Source: Asterochloris sp. CNOR1 (lineage: Eukaryota; Chlorophyta; Trebouxiophyceae; Trebouxiales; Trebouxiaceae). Taken from it: a stretch of DNA of 64,000 bases. The stretch spans positions 2,914,001-2,978,000 of the forward strand of contig OZ017750.1 of NCBI GenBank assembly GCA_963969365.1, written 5' to 3'. This document shows, in pieces, positions 27,771 to 38,566 of this stretch; position 1 is the first letter of the stretch; each line of letters begins with the position of its first letter. A program made the translations under genes and the position numbers. The notes beneath the pieces were generated by a model. That model worked only from the letters and a program-made list of their open reading frames with translations. It was not told where the DNA came from and did not search any database.

Positions 27771-30700
27771 ATGGGGGCTCAGCAGCAGCAGGCCAAGTTG
27801 ACAGGCGACACTGTGAACCCCAGGCTGCTGGAAGCTCAGTATGCGGTTCGTGGGGACATTGTGGCAAGATCTGCTGAGATCAAGAGCGACCTCAAGGCTG
27901 GCAAGGGGAACTACCCGTTCAAGTCTGTGGTCAACTGCAACATTGGCAACCCCCATGTGAGGAGAGGCCTCTGGCTAGGGCGTTCTGTAGTGGCACAATG
28001 CTACACACTATCCGCAATGCATGCCAGTAAGCAATGCCTGGGAAAGTAGCTGCCTAGCGCAGTGGTAATGACCTTGATCACTTATCCGTATCCAGATGCT
28101 GGGCCAGCCAGAGTGGCTGAGCAGGCTGCTTGTGTTGTTGTATATTTAGTGTCTGACACCTGAACTCAGCACCACAGCACATGGTGATGCTGAGCTCTGT
28201 CATGACACGCTGTGGCGCCATGCTCTGCAGTCGCTGGGGCAGAAGCCGATCACATTCTACCGACAGGTCCTGGCGCTTTGTGAGTACCCTCAGGTGAGCA
28301 CAGGTGGCACAATTAAGCAAGCAGAGCACCACACCTACCAGCAACACCCTGCCGCCTCAGCTCTCAAGCATCAATGCTCTTTTGGAGCCTGCTGTGTGCT
28401 GCACCAAAGAGCAATCTCTCTGTGTGCAAATGACATCTTACCCTGAACGGCGTCATGTGCCCATCCTTGTAGCTCTGGGGCACAGCAATGCGATCCTCCC
28501 TGCCGGTCTTTGTATGCATGGCCCAAGCTTCCCAACCCCACATGCAGATTGTCAGCAGTGCCCTGCAGCTCTTTGAAACTGAGAACACCCCCACATTCTC
28601 CTGTGCCCTGCGCTTTGTGGTGCACAAGACAATAGCCAAGCTGTCCCTGCCAGGCACTGCGTGCTGAGGGGCTGCTCTGCTTGTGGGCAGAAGCCCTCCC
28701 CCTCCCCCCCAAGCGACTGGCAGTTTAAGGTGTACTCTGGCAAAGACAAGCTGTCCCTGTGGAGCCCTGGGTCCGCTCAGCCTACAAACTGCTGCCCTGA
28801 GCACACCAACAAAGGTTCGTGTGCCCTGCAGCTCATGGAGCATGATGGCATTGACAAGCTGTTCCCAGCAGACGCCATCAAGCGTGCAAAGGAGTACCTA
28901 GAGGCCCTGGCCCCTGGTGGCACTGGCGCCTACACCGACAGCCAGGGGCTGCAGCTGTGCCGAGAGCAAATTGCTGAGAGCATGAAGGAGCGGGATGGCG
29001 TAGAGGCAAATCCAGCCGACATCTTCATGACCTCAGGTGTCAGCCTGCTCTGAGCTCGTGGGATGGGAGTTGTGCTTTGGGTCAGCCCACAGCACTGGGC
29101 TGTGCTGTGCTGCTCCAAAACTATCACCAAAGAGGCCTCAGACTCGTGCCCGACACCCAACAATGGTGGCAGCCCTGCGCCGTCCCCAGCTAGCTCTCAC
29201 CTGCTGCACCCCGCTCACCCTGGTGGCAAGGGCGGCTGCTACAACCCCTGCAAGGTATCATCCCCCACGAAGCGACAACAGCAACACCTTTGCATGCCTG
29301 CAGCATGATGCATACCCTGCACCTGCAAAATGCGGCCCTCACCGGCGCCCCTTTGTCTGTCTACAGGAGCCTCAGGCGGCGTCATGCTCATCCTGCAGAT
29401 GCTGGTGCGCAACAAGCAGGACTGCATGCTGGTGCCCTTCCCCCAGTACCCGCTGTACAGCGCAGGGGTCGCCCTGGCGGGGGGGACCGTGGTCCCCTAC
29501 TTCCCCAACGAAGACAAGGAGTGGGCCATCGACCCCCAGGAGCTGGAGCGCGTGGTCAGAGATGTGAGTCAGTCCTGGCTGTTGCTTGGGTGTTTGGGCG
29601 GCTGGTTAGTGCCTGGGGCAAGCAGGCTGCAAAGGCTGCGTTGCCATTGTCCCAAGGGACCTGGAGGGCATCACGACAATATAAGTTTCAGTTGTACTCC
29701 TGCTGTCCGTCAGGGTGGACAGCAGCGATGTCTGTGCAAGTGGCCTGACAGAGCCTGGATCATGTAATTTTAAACATGTTTGGCCATTGCCTGAGGTGGT
29801 TTAATGTCTTTTATCCCCCTTGGAGCACAAGCGGGATCTTGGTTGTCCTGATTGTAAGTCAATTGTGGGTTTCCCAGTTGTGTCAGCAAACTGCAGGTGA
29901 AGTGGTTGTGCAGGCGAAATGCCATGCCTCTTTTCCAGCAGGCCTTTTGACCTCTGTCACAACACACTGACACAGCACAGTTTATGTGCTGCAGGCCAAG
30001 CAGCAGGGGCTCGTCCCCCGCTGCCTGGCGGTGATCACCCCGGGCAACCCAACTGGGCAGGTCATTGAGCAGGACAACCAGGAGGAGCTTATCAAATTTG
30101 CCAAGGAGCATGACCTCGCGATCATTGCAGATGAGGTCTACCAGGTGAGTTGTTTGGGCCCAGGCCACATCTCAGGCAGCATGGTTGCACGAAGTGAGTC
30201 ACCAGCAGGCCCGGCCATTATGGGATGCATCATCGTTCCCCATTTCCCCGCTGAAGGGGACATGGTTCCACCCAGAATCACCCAGCTGCTTCTCTGTTCA
30301 GCCCCGTCTTAGGTGCACTATCTGGAGGGCTGCTTGTTGTCTCGACTGTTGCTGCCCTATGTAGATGCAAGGGCTGCTCATGGGTGTACTCATGGCTGCG
30401 TGTCAGACTTTGTGCTGGGCTCAGGCACACACCATCCATCAACCTTACAGCCTCCTGCTCCTCCTGCCTCACTCTGCAAGGCTCGGGCCTCCCCTGGCAA
30501 ATTCTCAGGACGCCCAGGACAGCAAGGCTGGTGGCCCTGGCAGCTGACAGGACAGGGTGCCCCGCCCCCTCACATGGCACTGCTGGTGACCGAGCCTGTG
30601 CACCTGCATGCAGGCCAATATCTACCGAGATGCCAAGAAGTTTGTAAGCTTCAAGAAGACCATCTCCGAGATGGGCAGCAACTACAGCCACATTCCCATG

Positions 30701-32463
30701 TTCTCCCTACAGTCTATCTCAAAGGGCTACTATGGTGAGCACCAGCACAGTAGGGGGTCGCTTCTGAACTTACAAGCTTCTGCACAGCATGGGCATATGG
30801 CACCCTGCATGACTCTGCGCATATCTATCCTGTCTCTGTCTGCTCAGACCATCGATGTTTGCTGCACTGTGCCAGCGGTGTGCGACTGACCTTCACGATT
30901 GGCTGGGCCTTCAGCAGCGTCTTCAGGCTGTGAACCAACACATCTGCGCAGTCGTGCAGTTTGCTTCGTTCTGCGTGCATGCACAGCACAGCAATGCTGG
31001 ACTTGATCACCACAGCAACTCCAAGCTTCATCAGAGGGGGCCGGTGCTGTGCTTGCCCAGCATCTTGTGACTTGAAAAAGCAGCACTTTGGTGACACAGC
31101 AAGCCTCAGCCACAGCATGAATGGAGCAGCTTGTCTCCTGCAAGTGCTGACTTTGAGCTGCAGGAAGCCACCCTGCAAGTCTGAGCCCCTGTTCTGGGGT
31201 CCCTCACCAGCTTTGTGTCAGACAGCTCCAGTGCCCTCACACTGTGTGTGTGCAGGCGAGTGTGGCAAGCGGGGAGGCTATATGGAGGTCATTGGCCTCC
31301 CCAAGGAAGTGCGGGCCGAGCTGATCAAGGCCTGCAGCATCAACCTGTGCCCAGCTGTGCAGGGGCAGATCTGCATGGCGCTGGTCATGAAGCCCCCCAA
31401 GGTGAGGCCTTCTGCCACTGCTTCGGCAGTATAGAATAACTTGGGAAGCAGAGCCACCGTGGCAGTGCATGCTGTGCGAAGGGTAGGCTGCAGAGGCTTT
31501 CTTGTGTGTTGTGCCACCAGCATGACAAAGCAGGCGCTCATGTGTGGCTTGCCTCGCCTCCTGCAGCAACAGGACTCTTCTGGGATGTGCTGCACAGGGC
31601 ACTGCTCAGACTGGCCTGCCCCCCTGCCCGCCTCTTTCTGCAGCCTCCTGGGAACTGTATGAAACCCAGTCCATTGACCAAACCCAAGTGACGCCTGCAT
31701 GCCTGCTGCAGCAAGAGGAGCTCTCCCGGGACCTGCAGTATGGTGCATGTCTGCTGCCTCCATGCCACAGTGTGCTGCAAGGGTTCCTGCCTGCTGCATC
31801 AGGGGTGCACTTGGGGCCTGTGAAGGAAGGCAAAGTATCTGCCTTCTCCACCTCCTCAGATGCCTTGCGTGCCTGCTGCGGAAGTGGGAGCCTTTCTTGG
31901 ACGTCCACAGGGAGGATCAGCATGTGCCTCACGTAGCCTGTTCCCTCAAGCCATTGGCCTGTTTGCTGCAGCAAGGGGAGTCCTTCTGGGCGCTGTACAG
32001 GAAGCTACAGCATTGCTGGTTTGGTACCCTTGCCTCCTCCAATGGTATGATGTGCCTCCTGCAGGAGGGGGAGCCCTCCTGGGAGTTGTTCAGGAAGGAG
32101 CGCGATGGGCTCCTAGAGTCCCTCAAGCGCCGGGCTAAGATGCTGGAGCATGCCCTCAACAAGCTGGAGGGGGTGCACTGCACCCCAGTGGACGGCGCCC
32201 TGTATGCCTTCCCCACCATCCACCTGCCCAAGGGGGCCTCGGAGAAGGCCAAGGAGCTTGGGAAGTCGCCTGACTGGCTGTACTGCAAGGAGCTGCTGGA
32301 GGCCACGGGCATCGTGGTGGTGCCAGGCAGCGGGTTCGGACAGGCTGATGGCACTCTACACTTCAGGACGACCATCCTGCCGGCAGAGGATGCCATTGAG
32401 GGCGTGTGTAATAGCATGCAGGACTTTCATGGCAAATTTTTGAAGAAGTATGGCAGCTCATGA
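27771..32463 (+). CDS. Alanine aminotransferase (glutamate-pyruvate transaminase)
   Basis: A PLP-dependent class I aminotransferase interconverting alanine and 2-oxoglutarate with pyruvate and glutamate. Exons read in order: LLEAQYAVRGDIVARSAEI, FKSVVNCNIGNPH, SLGQKPITFYRQVLALCEYP, HDGIDKLFPADAIKRAKEYL, GTGAYTDSQGLQLCREQIAE, GASGGVMLILQMLV, MLVPFPQYPLYSAG, CLAVITPGNPTGQVI, AIIADEVYQ, NIYRDAKKFVSFKKT, IPMFSLQSISKGYYGE (Schiff-base lysine in SxSKG), CGKRGGYMEVIG, then EGEPSWELFRKERDGLL to the stop at 32461-32463 (KKYGSS). The start used is MGAQQQQAKLTGD at 27771. An in-frame ATG at 27651 would add about 40 residues with many K/R/H and no acidic residue, which could be a mitochondrial presequence. 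The last intron (31402-32064) carries six decayed copies of the following exon start. Confidence 0.94.
28558..28850 (+). repeat. Decoy copies of exon start in aminotransferase intron
   Basis: The true exon start (TGCCCTGCAG then CTCATGGAGCATGATG, 28820-28850) is preceded by a copy at 28558-28582 (TGCCCTGCAGCTCTTTGAAACTGA) and a weaker one at 28599-28623. Confidence 0.6.
31551..32100 (+). repeat. Six decayed tandem copies of last-exon start in aminotransferase
   Basis: The true exon begins at 32065 (CTGCAG then EGEPSWELFRKERD). Equivalent points of decayed copies fall at about 31972 (QGESFWALYRK), 31882 (KWEPFLDVHRE), 31799 (weak), 31712 (QEELSRDLQ), 31635 (SWELYET) and 31567 (QQDSSGMC). Spacing is about 68-93 bases. 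The two nearest copies are in the same reading frame as the real exon (90- and 93-base steps), with no stop between. Confidence 0.8.
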
Positions 32464-32599
32464 GGTTGCCCAAACTGCCATCCCATAGGCAGGGTGCCAG
32501 TCAATGTATGTGAGTAAGTCTGTGAATCTCTGCAGACAATTTTGATTCACACTCCTGTTCCAACTCCTTGAAACCTCTCTGCTCTGTTGTCGAATGATG

Positions 32600-32611
32600 T
32601 TACACATGTAA
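32600..32611. terminator. Overlapping bidirectional TGTAA poly(A) signals
   Basis: The 12-base sequence TTACACATGTAA holds TGTAA on the plus strand (32607-32611, 144 bases after the aminotransferase stop) and TGTAA on the minus strand (32600-32604, about 138 bases after the C2-protein stop). It sits midway between the two convergent genes. Confidence 0.65.
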
Positions 32612-32741
32612 TGCTAACACTCTAGCACACAGCCGCTGCTTCTGTTATTCTGAAAGGGATGAATTGCATCAAATTAAACATCAGAACTCAGCCTGAGCAC
32701 AGATTGTAGTCTGAGGGTTGGTGCCAGGTGGGGGGAGGTGT

Positions 32742-34702
32742 TTACTGGACCTGTGCAGTTGGAACACCTGCGCAGGGGTTGGCCTGTGCCTTGGCAACAA
32801 CACGCTCCCTGGAGTCAATCACCTCGCTGGTGAACTTGTCAGCCTGCTCATGCTCCTTGCCTGTGGGGCGAGTCTCGACCACAAACTCCTGCAGGGGAGC
32901 AAAATCATTGTACAAGGGTTGCAATGAATGGGAGAAGAAGGTTGCATGCCCTGTCCTGTTCAGGACTGAGGCTCACCTTCTCAATGGGGTGGTGCTCACG
33001 GATCTGGGTGGTAATCTCCTTTGTCACTGGACGGTCCTCCACCTTGGTGAAATGCTTCTGCTCACAGATTGGGCCATCAGCACCAGTGGTCCTGGCCTGC
33101 AAACAGAGATTAGTGCATGTTCAACAAATAATGTCAGATGGCGTGCTGTTTGCAGAGCAAGCTGGCATCCAAAACAGCTGTGTGTACAGGCAGAGTTCAT
33201 AATACGGGCGCGCACAAACTACAGGTGCACACAAAACACTGGTGCACATGATCCCACACAGGCCAACTTTTGAGCAAGATACCATAGAGGGGACAGTGTA
33301 CAAGGGAGATTTGTGACTCACTGCGCATGCGCCGCCTTGGGCACCAATCAGCCTGTCCTCGGAAGATGTTGTGGTGGTGCCACATGTGCCGGTGGAGCAG
33401 GTGTTGGCACTGGCATTGCCAGCAGAAAGGGAGCCACCAGCAACAGAGAAGACCAGGGTGCCTGCAGCCATGTAGCAACTAATGTGTTCAGTGATCAAGC
33501 AATGAAATCAAATGGCAGAGGTGTCGACTGTAGCTGATGCGCAAACAGCAAAGTTGTCTAAGTATGTGTAAATCGTCAAGGAAAGCTTCTGCAACGATGA
33601 GCACTCCACCTGTCTCCTTGCCCTTCTTGTTCAGAAGAGTAAGCCTCTGGGTCTGGCCGCTGCCCAAGCGGAAGGTAGCTGACCCAATGTGGCCATCTGT
33701 AGCAGGGGGACACACTGCTATCAACGTGAGCAGCAAGCAGCATGAACTCAAGGTGATGCGCCACATGCCAGGACAATGCAGCCAGGCAGCAGCTGCCAAC
33801 GCAACAGGCTGTCAGCAACATCCTGGCAGCATCAGCCTAGAACCGGCTCAATGAACCTTCAATGGAGCAATGCACATGGTGAATGGGCTAGTGAGAATTC
33901 AGACAATGCAGCTGCTACAAAGGCACTGCAGACCGTCAGCGCAGCCTTGCTGGGGCTGACTGGGCTTTGCTGGGCAGCCTGGCATGGCTGCACCTGCTGA
34001 CAGTGCATTTGAGTGCTGGCCTCAATCGTCACCTGGCAGCAGGGCGTTGTGGTTCTCCACATCCACAATGCAAACGTCGGAGTCAGGGGCACCCTGGCCA
34101 GAGGCCACCTGCAGGGGACCAGGCGCAAGTTTGGGGGGCATGTGCTGATGACTCAGCAAATGAGTACTGCCTGGTGGGCGGCAGCTCTGTCTGACAGCCT
34201 CCCTGGGGAGGCTCAGGTGAGGCGAGGTGCAGTTCATGAGAGGCATGCAGGTCAGTGGCAGGACATAAATTGACCTCGGCAGTGGGTTAAACAGTGGGTT
34301 AAGCATGATGGCTAACCTGCAGGTCCACAGTCTCGCTCCACCGTGCGCTGACGCCTGCAGACTTAGCCACAGAGGTCTTCACCTTCTGAGTACCACTGTG
34401 GTGGAAGACAACCTGGGGGTCCTGCAAGCAGGCAAGGCATGGGCAGTCATGAGCCAGCAGGGGAATGTGTGAGGAAGCTGCCTACCCATGGCAGGCAGGC
34501 TAGACACACAGGAGCAGAACCCTGGAGATGCAGACAAAGGCAGTGAATGATGGCAGCAAACTGGCATGCATGGTCAACCATGTGTACTGCCTGACAGTTC
34601 ATGCAATGACCCTGAGTAACTTGCCTGCTTCCCCACAAGGTCAGCATCCTTGATGGTCTCCAGGCTAATGTTGCTAATGGTGTAGATGTTTGCGCTTGCC
34701 AT
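32742..34702 (-). CDS. C2-domain protein with conserved C-terminal tail
   Basis: A single C2 domain spread over several exons: MASANIYTISNISL start, IKDADLVGKQ/DPQVVFHHSG, VKTSVAKSAGVSARWSETVD, SDVCIVDVENHNALLPGDD (the Ca-binding loop 3 region), then GHIGSATFRLGSGQTQRLTL and GKETGGVLIVAEAF. After the C2 fold come LVFSVAGGSLSAGN, ICEQKHFTKVEDRPVTKEIT, IREHHPIEK and FVVETRPTGKEHEQADK, ending AGVPTAQVQ with the stop complement at 32742. The 'EDRPVxKExxxxIxEHHPxEKxFVxETR' block resembles a tail motif seen in algal and fungal small proteins of unknown role. Phospholipid or Ca binding is inferred from the fold; the loop acidic residues are only partly canonical. The first intron (34422-34624) uses a GC donor. 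The gene is convergent with the aminotransferase. Confidence 0.84.
34422..34624 (-). other. GC-AG intron 1 of C2-protein gene
   Basis: Exon 1 ends GGGAAGCAG and is followed on the minus strand by GCAAGTTACTC; the intron ends CTTGCAG. Joining here gives the phase-0 reading DLVGKQ/DPQVV, exactly the C2 β-strand pattern. No GT alternative near the boundary keeps this frame. Confidence 0.8.
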
Positions 34703-35014
34703 GATATCTGTTTGCCTGAGCAACTTCTGCTGACTGAGGAAGTGTCTGCTTGTGCGACTTGTATGCTAGCAATTGAGATTTCTAGCGAAGAAGGAGGACG
34801 AAGTGACCGGCAGCTTCGGTCCAGTCAATTTAAGCTCATGAAACCAGAGCGGCTGCAGAGAAGCTTCGCATTCAGGGGAGAGAGGACTTTGACAAGGCCA
34901 CAGCAGCTGTGAGGTGGTCATCATTTGGAGGTGTTCATCATTGTCAAACTGTCAACTCAATTTTAGATGTTGGGTGCAAATGAAGCGTCACATGTTGGGC
35001 CTTCGTGCGCAGCC
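34703..35014. other. Short intergenic between tandem minus-strand genes
   Basis: It contains the sirtuin 3' UTR and the C2-gene 5' region. No coding evidence or clear TGTAA was seen on the minus strand. Confidence 0.4.
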
Positions 35015-38000
35015 TCATGCGCCACGGGGCAGCAGCATCTCAGGCAGGCCAGCCAGCCGGGAGAGGGCCTCCCCCACAACAGATGCCTGCTTGATGTCTG
35101 CCAGCGCATCTGCTCTTGTGGGCCCCACCCCCACAATGGCCAAGCCAGCCTGGGCTGCCTTGGCAGCCTTGGCCAGCCGGAACGCTGAGTAGACCTGCAG
35201 GGAGGAGCCCACCACCAGCAGGCCATCGCACGTCTGCGCCAGCTGCATGGCCCTGCATGGCAGGCGCCCTGGCCTTACACTTGCAACCCTGGGAGGGGAG
35301 TGTTTTAGCGAAGCTGTATGGGCCATGGACCACGAACGCTCTGGCACAGTCCACTGCACTTGACACTCATGGAACAAGGCTGCTGCCCATGCTGACCAGA
35401 AGTCAGCTGCCAGTTTCAGATAGCAACAAACCACTTGTGCACATCTGCTCCACAAGGGCCTTACCTCTCTGCTCGATCCCTGGGCACCCCGTCCCCAAAG
35501 AAGACCACATTGGGCTTCAGAATCCCGCCGCAGCGCTCACAGGGGGGGACCTGGAAGTGCTCGTCTGCGCCGCGCAGCTCCACATCGCCATCAGGGCGCC
35601 GGATGGGGATCTCCACATCCCCATCTGGCCTCCGTATGACCCCGCCGTCCTGCACAGGCAGCAGTGCTGTCCACCTGGCGTGGCGTCCTGCAGGGCCTGC
35701 TGCATAGCTGTGTCATACTGCGCAGCGGGCAGCTCCTGCTGCTTGACAAGTTGCAGCAGGCAGCAAAAGCGCTCTTGACAACCTTACATCCCCGTCAAAA
35801 TGCCTCATGGGGAGCTCCATGCCCCTATCGGAAGCCTGACGGGCAACTTAACATCCCTGTCTGGCCTGCATGCAATCTGCCTTACTGCACACGTCGCCTT
35901 TGCTTTGAGCAGGGTGACATGAAGGCCTACCCAGCAGGCAGCAAAATAACTTTCCTGTGCAGCACTCTGGCCATGGGGTCTGCACAAGGCTGCTCAGAGG
36001 CTGCAGCAGCATGTTGCGTACGGCTAGACAGGTCCAGCAGGGGCAGTGCTGGCGCCAATCTCGCGCCTGTCGCTTTGCTGTACCTTACCTTGCTGGCCCC
36101 TGCTGTGTCAGGCACGCCCGCAGCAGGCACCTGCCAGGCAGAAGCCTACACAGAACGACACCCAAGTGTCAAAGTCTGGTGCCTCCCTGCAGCAGGGCCC
36201 CCAGCTCACCTTCTCGGCCTGCAGCGCTTCTTCTGCTGTGCTGGGGTGCAGCGCCCCCCGCCTGGCTGCCACCTGGGCTGCCACCACCCGCTTGATGGCT
36301 GCCGCTGACTCTGGGTTGAGCGCCTCCAGCCGCGCTTGGAGTGAATCCCTGTGAGTGATGTCCCCACAGCTCATGCAGATCACTCTGCAGGAGAGGGAAG
36401 GCTGTAATGAGCGCAGGACACACTCCCATACCTCAGCCTGCATGGGCACTGCAGTGTCCTCAAGCTTGGCTGGCAGGACGACAGTATCTGAGTACAGCTT
36501 GCACTGTACGCACTATGCACTAAGGGTGCAGTAGCTGCCACAAACATCAGCTGCAAATTATTACCTACCTGTGGGTGGTGCCATGCTGGTCAATGATGCC
36601 CCTGCTGCCACCCTCTGTGCAGGTAGATATGAAGAGTACATATTCAGCAGGGACAGCAGACATCCACCTGGGGTGGTGCCACGCTACGCAAACATGGCGC
36701 TGGTGTCCGCGTCTGCGCAGGTGCAACCCCGGAGCACTGCTCCAGCAGGGACAGCTTAAACTCACCTGTGTGTGGTGCCATGCAGCTCAATTACACCGCG
36801 GCTGCCAGCCTTGTGGTGCAGGCGGTCCACATTCTGAGTGAGCAAAGCTGAGACCCAGCCGTTGCGCTGAAGGCGGGCCAGGGCGTCGTGGGCGCGGTTG
36901 GGCTGCACCTCCCGAAACTCGTGCCAGCCTGCAAAGGAGCGCGCCCAGTAGCGCGCGCGGCGCTGGGGAGTGGCCATGAACTGCGGGGCAGTGGCGTCCT
37001 TCAGAGCAGGAATGCCATGTGACAACAAGTGGGCCGCGCCTGCAGGTGTCAAGGTGGCCACCGTACCAGTCTGTGGCGTGCCGCCGTGAACTGCAGGGCA
37101 GGGTGGCAGCTCAACGAAGGAACATGCCAGGCTGGGCCTGCAGGTGTGAGGTAGGCGCTGTGCAGGCAGCCAGCATCTTGTTGCACAGGGTGTTTCCATG
37201 AATCGCAGGGCGGAATGGCCTGAAGAGCAGGAAGTGTGGTGTGTCACTGTGAGAGGGGTGGGTCCCTGCAGCATGGAAACATAGCTGTCGTACAGTCAAC
37301 CAGCCTTTGCATGTGCTGGGGGTTGGCCAGAAGTTGTAGGGTCGGTAAGCAACCTTGGAAGCAAGTATACTGTTATAGCACTGTAAGAAGGGGTTGTGGC
37401 GGCAGCTTAGAGGACTCAAGTGCCGTGCAGGCAGCCAGCATTTGGCATGAGTCGCGATACTGTGTGAGGTGGGTGGTCTCCGCAGGATGGAGACAAAGCT
37501 GTGCAGGCAGTCAGCATATGGGCTGGCAGGGAATTGTCCTGGACTGTAGAGCAGAGCAGCCTGCAGGTCAGCCACTTTCAATTGAAGCAACTGGCCCTGA
37601 CTTGTGGCACGCTGCTCCAGGGGCAGCACAGCAGGCTCAACCGATACAAAGACCCCTTGGCCAGTGTTGCAGGTTGCAGTCTGCAGCTTGCGAGAGGTGC
37701 ACACAGGCACTGAGCTGCAGATTCAAGATTTGGGGTCAGCATCTCAGAGCAGCAGCAGCCCACCAGGGAGCTGACCTGCTAGCGGGCCCCGATCAGGACA
37801 AGGCTTTGTTGTGCCACAGCTGCAGACTGGGGCGTGCAGCCTCGAGGCGTGGGTCTGTGTCTCCAGGCAGCAGCAGTCGTCAGGAGAGCTGACCTGCTGG
37901 TGCGTCATGGGCTGGAAGCCTGAGCTGTAGGCGCCCTTGGGGCCCCGGTAGTCTGGGATGTCGCTCTCAGTGCTGCAGCCTGCCCCTGTGAGCACGACCA

Positions 38001-38526
38001 GCCGCCTGCAGGAGGACACCCAGTCCACCAGGGTGCGGAGGTCCCTGTCGCTGATCGGCTCAGCCACAGGGGCGGTCTCCGGCAACCCAGGGGGGCGGCT
38101 GAGGGTCTGCTGCTTGGGGGATGCTTGCATGTGGGCAGCGCTGGGATCTGCATCTGTCCTCCGCAGGTCAGTGCTAGCAGTGAACGAGCCATCTGAGGCG
38201 ATGTGGTCCTGCAGGCAGCACGAAACGGCGATGTAAGTCCAGTCCACATAGTCAAGCACCATGGGGGCTGCATGCAGTGCATGCATACCTGTCTGAAGGT
38301 TGTGTTGTACAAAGCTGAACCTGTGCTGGAGCATCTCATGAGTGTATGCTGCCCATGAATATGTTGGGGTGTGACTTGGCAGGCAAGACCTGTCAAGGCC
38401 TTGCGTTGCATCCAGCTGCAGTGCTGTGCGCATAGTGCTCGACATCTGAAGCATGCTGGCAGCATGAAAGGTCTGACTTGTTGCTGGAAGGCAAAACATC
38501 CAGTTTACAAGCATCTCGATTGCCAT
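35015..38526 (-). CDS. SRT2: Class II sirtuin, plant SRT2 / SIRT4 type
   Basis: An NAD-dependent protein deacylase (lipoamidase/ADP-ribosyltransferase in SIRT4 relatives), probably mitochondrial. Motifs in order: [20 protein letters not shown] with [72 protein letters not shown] (catalytic His), VICMSCGD (first Zn pair), [42 protein letters not shown] (second Zn pair), [36 protein letters not shown], ending EMLLPRGA at 35015. 'GAGxSTESGIPDYR' has Gly changed to Asp (SDIPDYR). RPDGDVE occurs twice in a row in one exon. The 5' end is uncertain: the frame is open back to an ATG at 38526, but an intron before DHIASDGSF is possible. Confidence 0.87.
35580..35892 (-). repeat. Exon-start duplication, coding and intronic, in sirtuin
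   Basis: The exon starting at 35649 contains two consecutive coding units, [11 protein letters not shown] and [10 protein letters not shown] decayed third version ([16 protein letters not shown]) lies upstream in the intron at 35812-35892, and a shorter one lies near 35783-35803. All keep the same core. Confidence 0.78.
36562..36830 (-). repeat. Tandem copies of exon end plus donor in sirtuin
   Basis: The true exon end ([11 protein letters not shown] then GTGAG, donor boundary at 36766) is followed downstream on the minus strand by copies at about 36660-36700 and 36562-36620. The latter reads [14 protein letters not shown] then GTAGG. Equivalent points are spaced about 98 bases apart in both steps. 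Confidence 0.82.
36969..37250 (-). repeat. Tandem copies of exon start in sirtuin
   Basis: The true exon start ([17 protein letters not shown], about 36969-37022) has copies at 37083-37115 and 37191-37245 (the last reads [13 protein letters not shown]). A further element, GTGCAGGCAGCCAGCAT, recurs at about 37159, 37424 and 37502 in the same intron. Confidence 0.7.
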
Positions 38527-38566
38527 CTGCAGTGATTTGCATCTTCCTAATCAGTCAGGGCTGTGC

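Noticed and set aside
30313-30889. Plus-strand open frames between aminotransferase exons
   Set aside because: Intronic; only the short NIYRDAKKFVSFKK and SLQSISKGYYGE segments match aminotransferase.
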